From Planococcus shenhongbingii (GTDB taxonomy: Bacteria; Bacillota; Bacilli; Bacillales_A; Planococcaceae), in contig NZ_CP129235.1 in the NCBI RefSeq assembly GCF_030413635.1, positions 620,001-684,000 of the forward strand: 64,000 nucleotides of DNA. Reading direction: 5' to 3'. Made by a program: the position numbers and the translations under genes. Under the pieces are notes generated by a model, which searched no databases, was not told where the DNA came from, and saw only the letters and a list, made by a program, of their open reading frames with translations. Below are positions 16,321 to 23,893 of the stretch, piece after piece. Positions within the stretch are counted from its first letter, which is position 1, and each line of letters opens with the position of its first letter.

Positions 16321-17048
16321 ATGCGGTGCTAGACAAACAGTCGCACATACCGATGTATGTCCAAATTGAAGAAGAGCTGAAGCGCCGAATCGAACGGGGC
16401 GAATTTCCTATTGGGACAGCCATCCCATCGGAACGTGAGTTAACAGAACTGTTTGGCGTCAGCCGCATGACCGTGCGCCAGTCGGTTACCAATTTGGTGA
16501 ACGAGGGTTTACTGTATCGGGAAAAAGGCCGTGGCACGTTCGTGGCTTCACCGAAAGTCGAGCAGCCCTTGAACGGTTTGACCAGTTTTACCGAAGACAT
16601 GAAAGCGCGTGGATTGACACCGGGAAACAAAGTCATTAATTTTGAAAAGGGATTGCCCGAGCCGGATATTGCCAAGGAACTCCAGTTAGGGCACGGCGAG
16701 GAAGTCTACACAGTTGAGCGGATCCGCTATGCCAATGAAAAACCGATGGCGATTGAACGGACGTATCTTCCGGTCAAGCTGTTTCCGCAGCTTAGTGAAG
16801 AGGCACTTGCCGGATCGCTGTATTTCCTTATTGAACAAGAGCAGAAACTGGTCATCAGCCACGCTTCGCAGCGGATGGAAGCGGCGCTTGTTAAACAGGA
16901 AGAAGCGGAACTGCTGCAAATCGGCATGCCGGCAGCCATATTGATCATCGAAAGAGTCAGTTATTTGGCAAGCGGCGTGCCTTTTGAAGTGGTCCGCAGC
17001 ACATACCGGGCGGACCGCTATAAATTCATCACGGAAATTCAACGTTAA
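16317..17048 (+). CDS. nagR: GntR-family transcriptional regulator NagR (YvoA/DasR type)
   Basis: 243-aa HutC-subfamily GntR regulator: an N-terminal winged helix-turn-helix (about 10-75, PSERELTELFGVSRMTVRQ) and a C-terminal UTRA effector domain (LTSFTEDMKARGL, then YTVERIRYANEKPMAIE). Family members bind GlcN-6P or GlcNAc-6P and repress nag and chitin genes. The start is GTG at 16317 inside the nagB stop (GTGA). A GTG at 16326 is an alternative because the ribosome site is weak. A matching operator lies at 12313-12333 before nagE, so the operon is probably autoregulated. Confidence 0.88.
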   Translation: MNAVLDKQSHIPMYVQIEEELKRRIERGEFPIGTAIPSERELTELFGVSRMTVRQSVTNLVNEGLLYREKGRGTFVASPKVEQPLNGLTSFTEDMKARGLTPGNKVINFEKGLPEPDIAKELQLGHGEEVYTVERIRYANEKPMAIERTYLPVKLFPQLSEEALAGSLYFLIEQEQKLVISHASQRMEAALVKQEEAELLQIGMPAAILIIERVSYLASGVPFEVVRSTYRADRYKFITEIQR

Positions 17049-17071
17049 AAAAGACGAAAAGGAGAATGAAC

Positions 17072-17338
17072 ATGATTGAGAAAAACTATACCATTACCAG
17101 CGATGAAGGGCTTCATGCACGCCCGGCTTCACGGCTTGTCCAAGTCGTGTCGCCCTTCACTTCTGAAGTGAAGCTTGAATTCAAAGACAAGCAAGTAAAC
17201 ATGAAATCAATTATGGGCGTAATGTCGCTCGGCATTTCAAAAGGCAAGGAAATCAAAATTGTTGCAGACGGCAAAGATGAAGAAAGATTAATGGCCGCTG
17301 TCGATGAATTGATTGTCGGCGAAGGTCTGGGAGTTTAA
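17072..17338 (+). CDS. HPr family phosphocarrier protein in the nag operon
   Basis: 88-aa HPr. The phosphorylatable His is present in GLHARPASRL and the regulatory Ser site is present in MKSIMGVMSLG, so it can in principle serve both EI-dependent transfer and HPr-kinase signalling; it is not a Crh (which lacks the His). The ATG at 17072 is chosen over 17066 by spacing from AAAGGAG. No ptsI follows, unlike the usual ptsHI pair. Its location behind nagR suggests a supply of phosphocarrier for GlcNAc uptake, either as a second HPr or as a relocated main HPr (the rest of the genome is needed to say). Confidence 0.88.
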   Translation: MIEKNYTITSDEGLHARPASRLVQVVSPFTSEVKLEFKDKQVNMKSIMGVMSLGISKGKEIKIVADGKDEERLMAAVDELIVGEGLGV

Positions 17339-17344
17339 ACAGCG

Positions 17345-18079
17345 ATGCTGAATTCGTATTTTGAGAAGGTACGGGAAAGGCTCGCGCTTGTTGAAGAACA
17401 GGAAAAAGCGGTGATGATGGAAGCTGCGGGGAAAGTGGCAGCTGCTATTCAACACGGCGGCATCATACAGCTGTTCGGCTGCGGCCATTCCCATATCCTG
17501 GCCGAGGAAGTTTTCTACCGGGCAGGCGGGCTTGTACCGGTCAAACCGGTTTTCATCGAACCGCTGATGCTCCATGAAGGAGCCGTCCGCTCATCTCAAT
17601 TGGAGCGGAGCAGCGACTACGCAGAAGACCTGCTCGAACAACAGGATTTCCGGCCGGAAGATGTGGTCTTTGTGATGTCCACTTCCGGGCGTAATCCCGT
17701 ACCGATCGATTTTGCGCTGGCGGCCCGTGACAAAGGCGCCTTTGTCATCGGGCTCACATCACTCGAATACGCAAACAGCCAGCCTTCAAGGCACCAAAGC
17801 GGCAAGCATTTGCATGACGCGGCAGACCTCGTTATTGATAATCATTCAGTAACAGGCGACGCTGTCCTCAAAGCGGAAAATGTCAAAGTGCCTTTTGGTC
17901 CGACTTCGACCGTAGTGGGGAGTGTCATCTTAAACGCCATCTTTGCTGAAGCCATCCAGCAAATGGCCGACAACCATTTCGAGCCGCCCATTTTCCTCAG
18001 CGGCAATATCGACGGCACCGACGATCACAACAACCGGCTGATTGAAAAATACCGGGAACGGATTGCGGCATTGTCTTAA
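17345..18079 (+). CDS. SIS-domain sugar-phosphate protein (UPF0309-like)
   Basis: 244-aa protein with a sugar isomerase (SIS) fold: the phosphosugar-binding FGCGHSHILAEEVFYRAGG near residues 42-60, FVMSTSGRNP near 113-122 and a C-terminal helix region. Length and motifs fit the UPF0309 group of uncharacterised SIS proteins. It starts six bases after the HPr stop and ends in a terminator, so it is the last nag-operon gene. A role on amino-sugar or muropeptide phosphates is plausible from the setting, but no reaction is established. Confidence 0.83.
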   Translation: MLNSYFEKVRERLALVEEQEKAVMMEAAGKVAAAIQHGGIIQLFGCGHSHILAEEVFYRAGGLVPVKPVFIEPLMLHEGAVRSSQLERSSDYAEDLLEQQDFRPEDVVFVMSTSGRNPVPIDFALAARDKGAFVIGLTSLEYANSQPSRHQSGKHLHDAADLVIDNHSVTGDAVLKAENVKVPFGPTSTVVGSVILNAIFAEAIQQMADNHFEPPIFLSGNIDGTDDHNNRLIEKYRERIAALS

Positions 18080-18083
18080 ATTG

Positions 18084-18122
18084 AAAACCCTCAGCCTTTA
18101 TACAAAGGCTGAGGGTTTTTTA
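18084..18122 (+). terminator. terminator of the nag operon
   Basis: AAAACCCTCAGCCTTT / AAAGGCTGAGGGTTTT around a four-base loop, then T-rich sequence. A convergent minus-strand gene ends just beyond, and the symmetric A/T flanks make it bidirectional. Confidence 0.88.
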
Positions 18123-18151
18123 TGAAGAAAGTGTGATTTAAGCCGTCTTTG

Positions 18152-19048
18152 TTAATACAGGAGCCGCCACAGATAAAAAGTCGCGTAAGCTTCCCAATCT
18201 TTCCAAGAAACAGCAGCGTTCAGAATTTCCTGTTTCGTCGGTTTGCGGTCAAGTGCCATCTGCAATTTGAGGGCATTGATCAGCCCGACATCATCGATGG
18301 GAAACGCAGTCGGAAAGCGGAGACAGCGCATCAGAACATAATTGGCGGTCCAAGGGCCGATGCCGCGGATTTTGATCAATTCTTTTTCAATCTGTTTGAA
18401 ATCGCCTAATGCCATCAATTTTTCTTTCGACAGCGCGCCGTTTGCCATCAATTGAGCCACGCCGATGATGTACTCGCTTTTCTTCATCGTCATTTTGATA
18501 TCGGATAAATCGGCAGGCTGCAGTTTAGCAATCTCTTCATACGAAGGGAAGATCCAATAAGCTTGCCCGTTGTATTCAACCGATTCCCCGAACTTCTCAA
18601 CGAATTGGCGTTTCAGCGTATAAGCATAACCCAAATTGATTTGCTGGCCCAAGATTCCCCAGCACAGCGCTTCGAACAAATCAGGGAACCCAATATTGCG
18701 CAAGCCATAGAAATCACTGACGGTCTGTTTTAATAAAGGATCTTTTTGCGCCATTTCGTAAAAAAGAGTGGGGTCGTTATCAAGGTCGAACCAGTTGCGG
18801 ATAAAAGCGGCAATGGCATTCTTGTTTTCAGGTTTAATGCCAGTCAGAAAATGAACGTGTAAAAACCGGTTATCGGGGCAAGTGATCTGGAACAGGGTAC
18901 GTACTCCGCCAACATCAAGCGCCCGCATAATCGTTCCTTCTTTAACCGCATACATGCACTCTTTCGGATTGCGCTGCATATAAGCTAAATTGATGCTGAA
19001 ATCGAATATCTCCGGCAGCTCGATCAGCAATTCTTTTTGAGTAGCCAA
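18152..19048 (-). CDS. DNA-3-methyladenine glycosylase II family (AlkA-like)
   Basis: 298-aa base-excision repair glycosylase with the HhH-GPD fold: hairpin GIGPWTA at about 229-235 and the catalytic Asp in FPIDDVG at about 253, the layout of AlkA, which removes alkylated purines. An N-terminal AlkA_N-like domain precedes it. The start is the TTG at 19048, since AAAGGAGG lies seven bases upstream. An ATG at 19087 in the same frame would put that site inside the coding region. Divergent from the GNAT gene; the shared intergenic region contains a phased repeat. Confidence 0.88.
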   Translation of the reverse strand: MATQKELLIELPEIFDFSINLAYMQRNPKECMYAVKEGTIMRALDVGGVRTLFQITCPDNRFLHVHFLTGIKPENKNAIAAFIRNWFDLDNDPTLFYEMAQKDPLLKQTVSDFYGLRNIGFPDLFEALCWGILGQQINLGYAYTLKRQFVEKFGESVEYNGQAYWIFPSYEEIAKLQPADLSDIKMTMKKSEYIIGVAQLMANGALSKEKLMALGDFKQIEKELIKIRGIGPWTANYVLMRCLRFPTAFPIDDVGLINALKLQMALDRKPTKQEILNAAVSWKDWEAYATFYLWRLLY

Positions 19049-19130
19049 CGACAGTCCTCCTTTCGTTTGTTCGTTAGTTAACAGCATTCCAAATTAAGGC
19101 AATAGACCCTTGGGGCGCTTAAAATATGAT

Positions 19131-19204
19131 GAACGCAAATAAACCTCTGCCGAACGCAAATAAATCAAATTGAACGCAAATAAAAATTTCTAAACGCAAA
19201 TAAA
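19131..19204. repeat. phased short array: four copies of (G/A)AACGCAAATAAA
   Basis: Identical 13-mers start at 19131, 19152 and 19172, with a one-base variant at 19192, so spacing is 21, 20 and 20 bases. Spacers of 7-8 bases differ. It lies between the divergent AlkA-like and GNAT genes, about 45 bases before the GNAT start, and all copies face the same way. Confidence 0.9.
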
Positions 19205-19249
19205 CCTCGGCTATGTTACGATATACAGTAAATCTGAGGGGGAATTGGT

Positions 19250-19831
19250 ATGTTTATACATAAAATTGATGAAGATTTAGCTTTGAAATTGCCTGAAATG
19301 AAAGATGCTGAGCGGATTTTCGAACTGACCGACAGTTCGCGTGAATATTTGAAAGAATGGCTTCCTTGGCTCGATTTTACGACGAAACTGGAAGACACCC
19401 AAGATTTTATTAAAACGGGAAGAAGGAATTACGCAGAAGGCAAAACCTTGAATGCGGCCATCCTCTTTAAAGGAGAAATCGTCGGGATGGGCGGTTTCAA
19501 TAACATCAACCAGGCGAATAAAACAGCTTATATCGGCTATTGGCTCGCACCAGAATACCAAGGGCACGGCATCATGACCCGCGTTGCAAAAGCATTCACC
19601 GAGTATGCACTGAATGAGCTGAAGCTCAACAAAGTGGAGATCCGTGCAGCTGTCGGCAATCAGAAAAGCCGCAGCATTCCGGAGCGCCTCGGATACGTGC
19701 AAGAAGGCACCATCCGACAAGCAGAATGGCTGTATGACCATTACGTAGACCATGTCGTCTATGGCATGCTTGCTGAAGAATGGGATAAAGAGAAACTTCA
19801 ATCAGTGGATGCTCTTCCCACTGATTGTTAG
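19250..19831 (+). CDS. GNAT N-acetyltransferase, RimJ/RimL type
   Basis: 193-aa acetyl-CoA-dependent acetyltransferase. The fold is supported by LKEWLPWLDF near the N-terminus, the acetyl-CoA loop region GYWLAPEYQGHGIMTRV (about 98-114) and the C-terminal NQKSRSIPERLGYVQEG. RimL-like members acetylate ribosomal proteins or small amines; the substrate here is open. ATG follows GAGGGGGAATT. Unusually, the last codons (about WDKEKLQSVDALPTDC) are encoded by the left end of a repeated structured element that supplies the stop codon, so the native C-terminus may have been replaced. Confidence 0.88.
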   Translation: MFIHKIDEDLALKLPEMKDAERIFELTDSSREYLKEWLPWLDFTTKLEDTQDFIKTGRRNYAEGKTLNAAILFKGEIVGMGGFNNINQANKTAYIGYWLAPEYQGHGIMTRVAKAFTEYALNELKLNKVEIRAAVGNQKSRSIPERLGYVQEGTIRQAEWLYDHYVDHVVYGMLAEEWDKEKLQSVDALPTDC

Positions 19832-19960
19832 TTGAACCAATCGGACTTTTACGGTCAGTGGATTCCCACTTGAAAAGTGGGGGGCGTACTGACCGTTAAA
19901 GCGGGATAAAGAGAAATTTCAATCAGTGGATGCTCTTTCCACTGATTGTTAAAGCGAAAT
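19782..19960 (+). repeat. structured repeat R4, copy A plus a short derivative
   Basis: Unit begins GGGATAAAGAGAAACTTCA and contains hairpin P1 AATCAGTGG (19800-19808) / CCACTGATT (19818-19826), a conserved linker TTAGTTGAACCAATCGG, then hairpin P2 ACGGTCAGT (19851-19859) / ACTGACCGT (19888-19896) enclosing CCCACTT / AAGTGGG. It ends GTTAAAGCGGGATAAA, where the 5' boundary sequence recurs. A second P1 with a shortened tail follows at 19903-19960. Related copies are at 20239 and 54203. Confidence 0.88.
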
Positions 19961-19966
19961 AAAAAA

Positions 19967-19986
19967 ATCCGGCGGTTAAGCCGGAT
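19967..19986 (-). terminator. terminator of csbD
   Basis: ATCCGGC (19967-19973) pairs with GCCGGAT (19980-19986); on the minus strand it is followed by seven T residues. It starts one base after the CsbD stop codon. Confidence 0.85.
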
Positions 19987-19987
19987 G

Positions 19988-20164
19988 TTAAGAACCGCGT
20001 TTTAATTTTCCAATGGTTTTTTGGAATTTGCCTTTGGTTTTGTCGAACTTGCCTTCATTTTGCAACCGTGAATCGTCCGTAGCATTACCTACTTGATCTT
20101 TGACCTCGCCTTTGGTTCTGCTGACAACGCCTTTCAGTTTATCTGAAAATCCTCCACGGGCCAT
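19988..20164 (-). CDS. CsbD family stress protein
   Basis: 58-aa protein beginning MARGGFSDKLKGVVSRTKGE, with the repeated, Lys/Gly/Gln-rich pattern typical of CsbD (KGEVKDQVGNATDD and then EGKFDKTKGKFQKTIGKLKRG). CsbD proteins are small, hydrophilic, general-stress proteins; the Bacillus member is sigma-B controlled, function unknown. The ATG follows AGGAGGAG at good spacing and a strong terminator follows the stop. Upstream on the minus strand TTTAGA with TATACA 16 bases on could be a sigma-A promoter; I do not see a convincing sigma-B -10. Confidence 0.85.
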   Translation of the reverse strand: MARGGFSDKLKGVVSRTKGEVKDQVGNATDDSRLQNEGKFDKTKGKFQKTIGKLKRGS

Positions 20165-20238
20165 TTTAGACTCCTCCTATAGTTTTTCTTACTATTTGTA
20201 TAGCACCATAACGGAAATTCTAAACGTTTTCCGGTACA

Positions 20239-20380
20239 ATAAAGAGAAACTTCCTTCAGTGGGAGCACTATCCCACTGAAGGTTAGTTGAACCAATCGGA
20301 CTTTTACGGCCAGTGGATCTCCGCTTGGAAAAGCGAGAGATCCTTACTGACCGTTAAAGCGGGATAAAGAGAAACTTCAA
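20239..20380 (+). repeat. structured repeat R4, copy B
   Basis: Begins ATAAAGAGAAACTTC and ends GGGATAAAGAGAAACTTCAA, so the boundary sequence occurs at both ends. P1 is CCTTCAGTGGGA (20253-20264) / TCCCACTGAAGG (20271-20282), longer and different in base pairs from copy A. P2 is ACGGCCAGT / ACTGACCGT with one mismatch. The inner stem is GATCTC-C-GCTT / AAGC-GA-GAGATC. This copy is intergenic, downstream of nothing on its own strand. Confidence 0.88.
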
Positions 20381-20419
20381 TTAAAGTGAGGCAAAAGGAA
20401 TAACGAAAGGAGGGGCGGC

Positions 20420-21031
20420 ATGGACAAGCGAGACCCGAGACAAATACTCGAACAGAAAATGAGAGAGACCCGGCCAAAATGGGCGAGAAACCAAGCACCA
20501 AGCCCGAAGAAATACAAACCCAGCATGGAGCTGGTTGAAAACTACGTCGTCCTGGATTTTGAAACGACCGGTCTGCGGGCAGGAAGCGATAAAATTATAC
20601 AGATTGGTGCGGTCAAATACATCGGACACAACCGTGAAGATACCATGTACCTCTTGATCAACCCCGAACAATACATTTCTCCGACCATTACGCGCATCAC
20701 CGGCATTACCAATGCAGCTGTCCAGGATGCGCCGGCCATCGAAGAAGTGCTGGACGAATTGATCGAGTTTATTGAAGGTCTGCCAATTGTGGCGCACAAC
20801 GCACCGTTCGATATGGGCTTTTTGTACGCACTAGACAAGATTGCGCCGATACCGGAATATACGGTAATCGATACGGTGAAGCTGGCACGGAAAGCTATCC
20901 GCGAAACGCCAAACCATAAGCTGGGAACTTTAGCGCAGTATTTGCAGCTTGAGCACAATGCCCATGATGCCTTAGGCGACTGTCTGGTGACAGCGGAAAT
21001 TTACCAGTATTGTGTCAGCCGAATAAAATAA
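20420..21031 (+). CDS. DnaQ-like 3'-5' exonuclease
   Basis: 203-aa DEDDh exonuclease: D46 and E48 in LDFETTG, D131 in AHNAPFDMGFL, and H182 and D187 in HNAHDALGDC. The domain matches the epsilon/PolC-exo family, used for proofreading or trimming of DNA or RNA ends. As a stand-alone protein its partner is unknown. The N-terminal 40 residues are basic and unstructured-looking. ATG follows AAAGGAGGGGCGGC. It follows repeat R4 copy B and ends at a terminator. Confidence 0.88.
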   Translation: MDKRDPRQILEQKMRETRPKWARNQAPSPKKYKPSMELVENYVVLDFETTGLRAGSDKIIQIGAVKYIGHNREDTMYLLINPEQYISPTITRITGITNAAVQDAPAIEEVLDELIEFIEGLPIVAHNAPFDMGFLYALDKIAPIPEYTVIDTVKLARKAIRETPNHKLGTLAQYLQLEHNAHDALGDCLVTAEIYQYCVSRIK

Positions 21032-21039
21032 CAAAGCAG

Positions 21040-21067
21040 CGGTCTCCTTGATGGGGATCGTTTTTTT
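21040..21067 (+). terminator. terminator after the exonuclease
   Basis: CGGTCTCC pairs with GGGGATCG (two wobble pairs) around a short loop, then a run of seven T residues. Confidence 0.72.
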
Positions 21068-21155
21068 ATTGCCCCACTGGCTATGAATCAAATTGAAAAA
21101 GAGTAAAATACAAGGTAATAACGCATTCGGTTTTTCTGAAATGGGGGGCTTGTCC

Positions 21156-21881
21156 ATGAACGCCAGCATTGAGTTGAAAAACGTCACCAAAAGCTTCGGC
21201 AAGAAAACCGTGCTGCAGGCAATCGATTTGTCGATTGAGAAAGGCCAGATATACGGATTGATTGGTCCGTCGGGATCCGGGAAGACGACGTTGGTGAAAA
21301 TGATTGTCGGCATCGATGCGCCGGACACTGGTACGGTCCGGGTGCTGGATGTGAAAGTGCCGGATCTGGAATTGTTGAAAGACATTGGTTATATGGCGCA
21401 GTCTGACGCTTTATATGCGGAATTGACCGGCAAGGAAAACTTGGATTTTTTTGCATCGCTGTATCCAATGAAAAAATCAGCCATGAAAAAACGCATTGCT
21501 TACGCAGCGGATTTGGTTAAATTAACGAATGACCTGAACAAAAAAGTGTCGGCTTACTCTGGTGGGATGAAACGCCGGCTGTCGCTGGCCATCGCCTTGG
21601 TGCATGATCCGAAAATCCTGATCCTGGATGAGCCTACCGTGGGCATCGACCCGGAACTCAGAGCGTCTATTTGGAACGAGTTGTTTCATTTGAAAAACGA
21701 ACAGCAAAAAACCATCCTCATCACCACACATGTCATGGACGAAGCGGAAAAATGCGACCAAGTGGCAATGGTGCGGGACGGGGCTATTTTAGCAAGCGGC
21801 ACACCGTTCGAATTGAAGGGTTATTACGAGGTCGAACAACTAGAAGAAGCCTTTTTAAAAGCAGGGAGGTTGCAGCGATGA
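21156..21881 (+). CDS. ABC transporter ATP-binding protein
   Basis: 241-aa nucleotide-binding subunit. Walker A GPSGSGKTT, a Q-loop in GYMAQSDALY, signature SGGMKRRLSLA, Walker B KILILDEPTVGIDPE and the switch His in ILITTHVMDEAEKC are all intact. The ATG at 21156 is preferred (GGGGGG seven bases before) over an in-frame TTG at 21093, because the family starts near IELKNVTKSFG. The stop overlaps the permease start (ATGA), so these two form one ABC-2 exporter. Substrate unknown; drug or lipid efflux is common for this type. Confidence 0.9.
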   Translation: MNASIELKNVTKSFGKKTVLQAIDLSIEKGQIYGLIGPSGSGKTTLVKMIVGIDAPDTGTVRVLDVKVPDLELLKDIGYMAQSDALYAELTGKENLDFFASLYPMKKSAMKKRIAYAADLVKLTNDLNKKVSAYSGGMKRRLSLAIALVHDPKILILDEPTVGIDPELRASIWNELFHLKNEQQKTILITTHVMDEAEKCDQVAMVRDGAILASGTPFELKGYYEVEQLEEAFLKAGRLQR

Positions 21882-22903
21882 GAATTCTTGCATTGGTGCG
21901 CCGGATCATCAAGCAAATGCTGCGGGACAAACGGACTTTGGCACTGCTGTTTTTTGCACCGCTTGTTGTTCTGACGCTCATGTACTTCTTTTTCAACGGC
22001 AACACGGTCAATCCGGAACTCGCTGCAGTGGGTATCAACGAACCCTTTACGGCGGCCTTGGAAGAACGGGGAGTCATAGTCATTCCTTACGAAAAGGCAG
22101 TAGAAGAAACCGTCGTAGAGGATGATTTGGATGGATTATTGACGTTGGACAACGGCCGGCTGACACTGATCTTATTGAATGACGACCCAACATTAGCGAA
22201 AAATCTGTTGGCGCAGACTAGCCAAACGGTTTTGCTGGCTACCGGGCAAAACCAGGCAACGCCGCAGCTTGAAACTGCTTATATTTATGGAGGCAGCGAC
22301 ACTGAGTTTTTCGATGTGCTGTCACCGGTGCTTATCGGCTTTTTCGTCTTCTTTTTCGTGTTTTTGATTTCAGGCATCGGTTTATTGAAAGAACGGGTAT
22401 CCGGCACTTTGGAGCGTTTGATGGCGACGCCAATCCGCAAAGGGGAGCTGATTGCCGCTTATTTAGCGGGATTCGGGATTTTTGCGGTGATCCAGACCAT
22501 CATTGTGGTGACGTTTTCGATTACGGTGCTTGATGTGGTGATGGTCGGATCGGTCTGGCTTGTGCTGCTTATCAATTTATTGCTGGCATTGGTAGCGTTG
22601 TCGCTCGGCATTTTGCTGTCGACATTTGCGGCTTCTGAATTCCAAATGGTCCAATTCATTCCGCTTGTAGTGGTCCCCCAAATCTTTTTTGCCGGCATTT
22701 TTCCGCTCGAAGGGCTGGCGGACTGGCTGCAGGCAATTGGGCGCGTTATGCCGATCTATTACGCGGCCGATGCTTTAAAAGCTGTCATGTACAAAGGCCT
22801 CGGTTTCAATGAAATCAGCGGTGATTTATTGGCATTGGTGATTTTCGCTGCGGTTTTTATTGCGTTGAATAATATTGTTTTGAAAAGGCATAGAAAGTTA
22901 TAG
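21878..22903 (+). CDS. ABC-2 type transporter permease
   Basis: 341-aa membrane subunit. It has one N-terminal helix (LALLFFAPLVVLTLMYFFF region), an external domain of about 130 residues, then five helices starting near LSPVLIGFFVFFFVFLISG, a layout typical of ABC-2 (YhgE/LinL-like) permeases. The conserved RVSGTLERLMATPI lies after the second helix. The start at 21878 overlaps the ATPase stop (ATGA) with GGGAGG before it. It pairs with the upstream ATPase. Confidence 0.9.
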   Translation: MRILALVRRIIKQMLRDKRTLALLFFAPLVVLTLMYFFFNGNTVNPELAAVGINEPFTAALEERGVIVIPYEKAVEETVVEDDLDGLLTLDNGRLTLILLNDDPTLAKNLLAQTSQTVLLATGQNQATPQLETAYIYGGSDTEFFDVLSPVLIGFFVFFFVFLISGIGLLKERVSGTLERLMATPIRKGELIAAYLAGFGIFAVIQTIIVVTFSITVLDVVMVGSVWLVLLINLLLALVALSLGILLSTFAASEFQMVQFIPLVVVPQIFFAGIFPLEGLADWLQAIGRVMPIYYAADALKAVMYKGLGFNEISGDLLALVIFAAVFIALNNIVLKRHRKL

Positions 22904-22982
22904 AGAAGAATAATGGTTGGTATGTCTTCGATCATCTATTAGAATAGAAGGATATGGGCTTACAAATTAAGGGGGAAATGGA

Positions 22983-23741
22983 TTGCTAAATTACTACAGC
23001 AAACTATCGACAGAAGTTTACGACCTGGACAAACCAATCGGCAGTTCTTTCGGTGATATCGAATATTACCAAGAACGTCTGAGGAAAACAAGCGGACGCA
23101 TTTTAGAGCCGGCAGTAGGAACAGGGCGAATGCTTATTCCATTGCTTGAAGCAGGATATGAAGTGGATGGATTTGATGTTTCCGCGGAAATGCTCGAGAA
23201 ATGCCGGGACAACTGCCGTCAAAGAAACTTGAGTCCGAACTTGTTTAAAGGAAGAATGGAGTCGTTTTCAACAGATCAGCAATACAATGTCATCATTATT
23301 CCGACCGGTACGTTTTTGCTGCTGCATGAGCGGGAACAATCTTTGAAAGCATTGCGGAACTTCCATTATCATCTGGAAGACGGCGGCAAGCTGATTGTCG
23401 ACTTGTATTTGCAGCGGGAAATCGACTTAGGGAAAATTTCAACTCGTACATGGACACTGGAAAATGGTGATACGATTACACTGGAAAATAAGAAAGTAGA
23501 AGTGGACTGGGTGAATCAATACACGGTTTCCCACGGCCGCTATGAAAAGTGGCGCGAAGGAAAACTCATCGCCACCGAACTAGAACGTTTCCCGATGCGC
23601 TGGTATGGCGTGGAGGAGTTTATGATGGTATTGGAGCAGACTGGTTTTAAAGATATCACTGTTTCAGCCGATTACCGATACGGTGAATACCCGACTAAAG
23701 AAGGTCAGTGCATCACTTTTGAAGCGATAGCGGAGAAATAA
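22983..23741 (+). CDS. class I SAM-dependent methyltransferase
   Basis: 252-aa Rossmann-type methyltransferase. Motif I is ILEPAVGTGRM (near residues 38-48), followed by GFDVSAEML with the ribose-binding Asp, and a motif IV-like VIIIPTGTFLLL. The C-terminal part (QYTVSHGRYEKW, FMMVLEQTGF) matches small-molecule methyltransferases. The start is TTG at 22983 with GGGGGAAAT upstream; the nearby ATG at 22979 is out of frame and stops at once. Substrate unknown. Confidence 0.85.
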   Translation: MLNYYSKLSTEVYDLDKPIGSSFGDIEYYQERLRKTSGRILEPAVGTGRMLIPLLEAGYEVDGFDVSAEMLEKCRDNCRQRNLSPNLFKGRMESFSTDQQYNVIIIPTGTFLLLHEREQSLKALRNFHYHLEDGGKLIVDLYLQREIDLGKISTRTWTLENGDTITLENKKVEVDWVNQYTVSHGRYEKWREGKLIATELERFPMRWYGVEEFMMVLEQTGFKDITVSADYRYGEYPTKEGQCITFEAIAEK

Positions 23742-23757
23742 ATCAGTGATTTTGGTG

Positions 23758-23853
23758 AGTTGGGCATAACAGGATGGAAGTTGGGCATAAAACAGCTAAA
23801 GTTGGGCATAAAGCAACCAAACTTGGGCATATCCAGCCGCAACTTGGGCGTAA
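23758..23853. repeat. phased short array: five copies of A(G/C)TTGGGC(A/G)TAA
   Basis: Cores start at 23758, 23779, 23800, 23821 and 23842, an exact 21-bp period, with nine-base spacers that differ. The period is a multiple of three, so any frame through it gives a seven-residue repeat. Lack of a ribosome site and the intergenic place between convergent genes argue against translation. Confidence 0.9.
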
Positions 23854-23855
23854 AT

Positions 23856-23893
23856 GACAAAAAGGATGACTCCGCGGAGTCATCCTTTTTGTC
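23856..23893. terminator. 38-bp palindromic bidirectional terminator
   Basis: Perfect palindrome, 19 bases each side of 23874/23875, with GGATGACTCC in the stem and A5/T5 tracts near its ends. It serves the methyltransferase on + and DUF1801 on -; the DUF1801 stop codon lies inside it. Confidence 0.9.

Noticed and set aside
21671..21877. Long N-terminal extension of the ABC-2 permease
   Set aside because: It lies entirely inside the ATPase gene in another frame; the ATGA overlap at 21878 with GGGAGG gives the normal start.
19131..23853. CRISPR-like regular repeats
   Set aside because: Cores are 9-13 bases, spacers only 7-13, copies few, cores differ between arrays and no cas genes are present.
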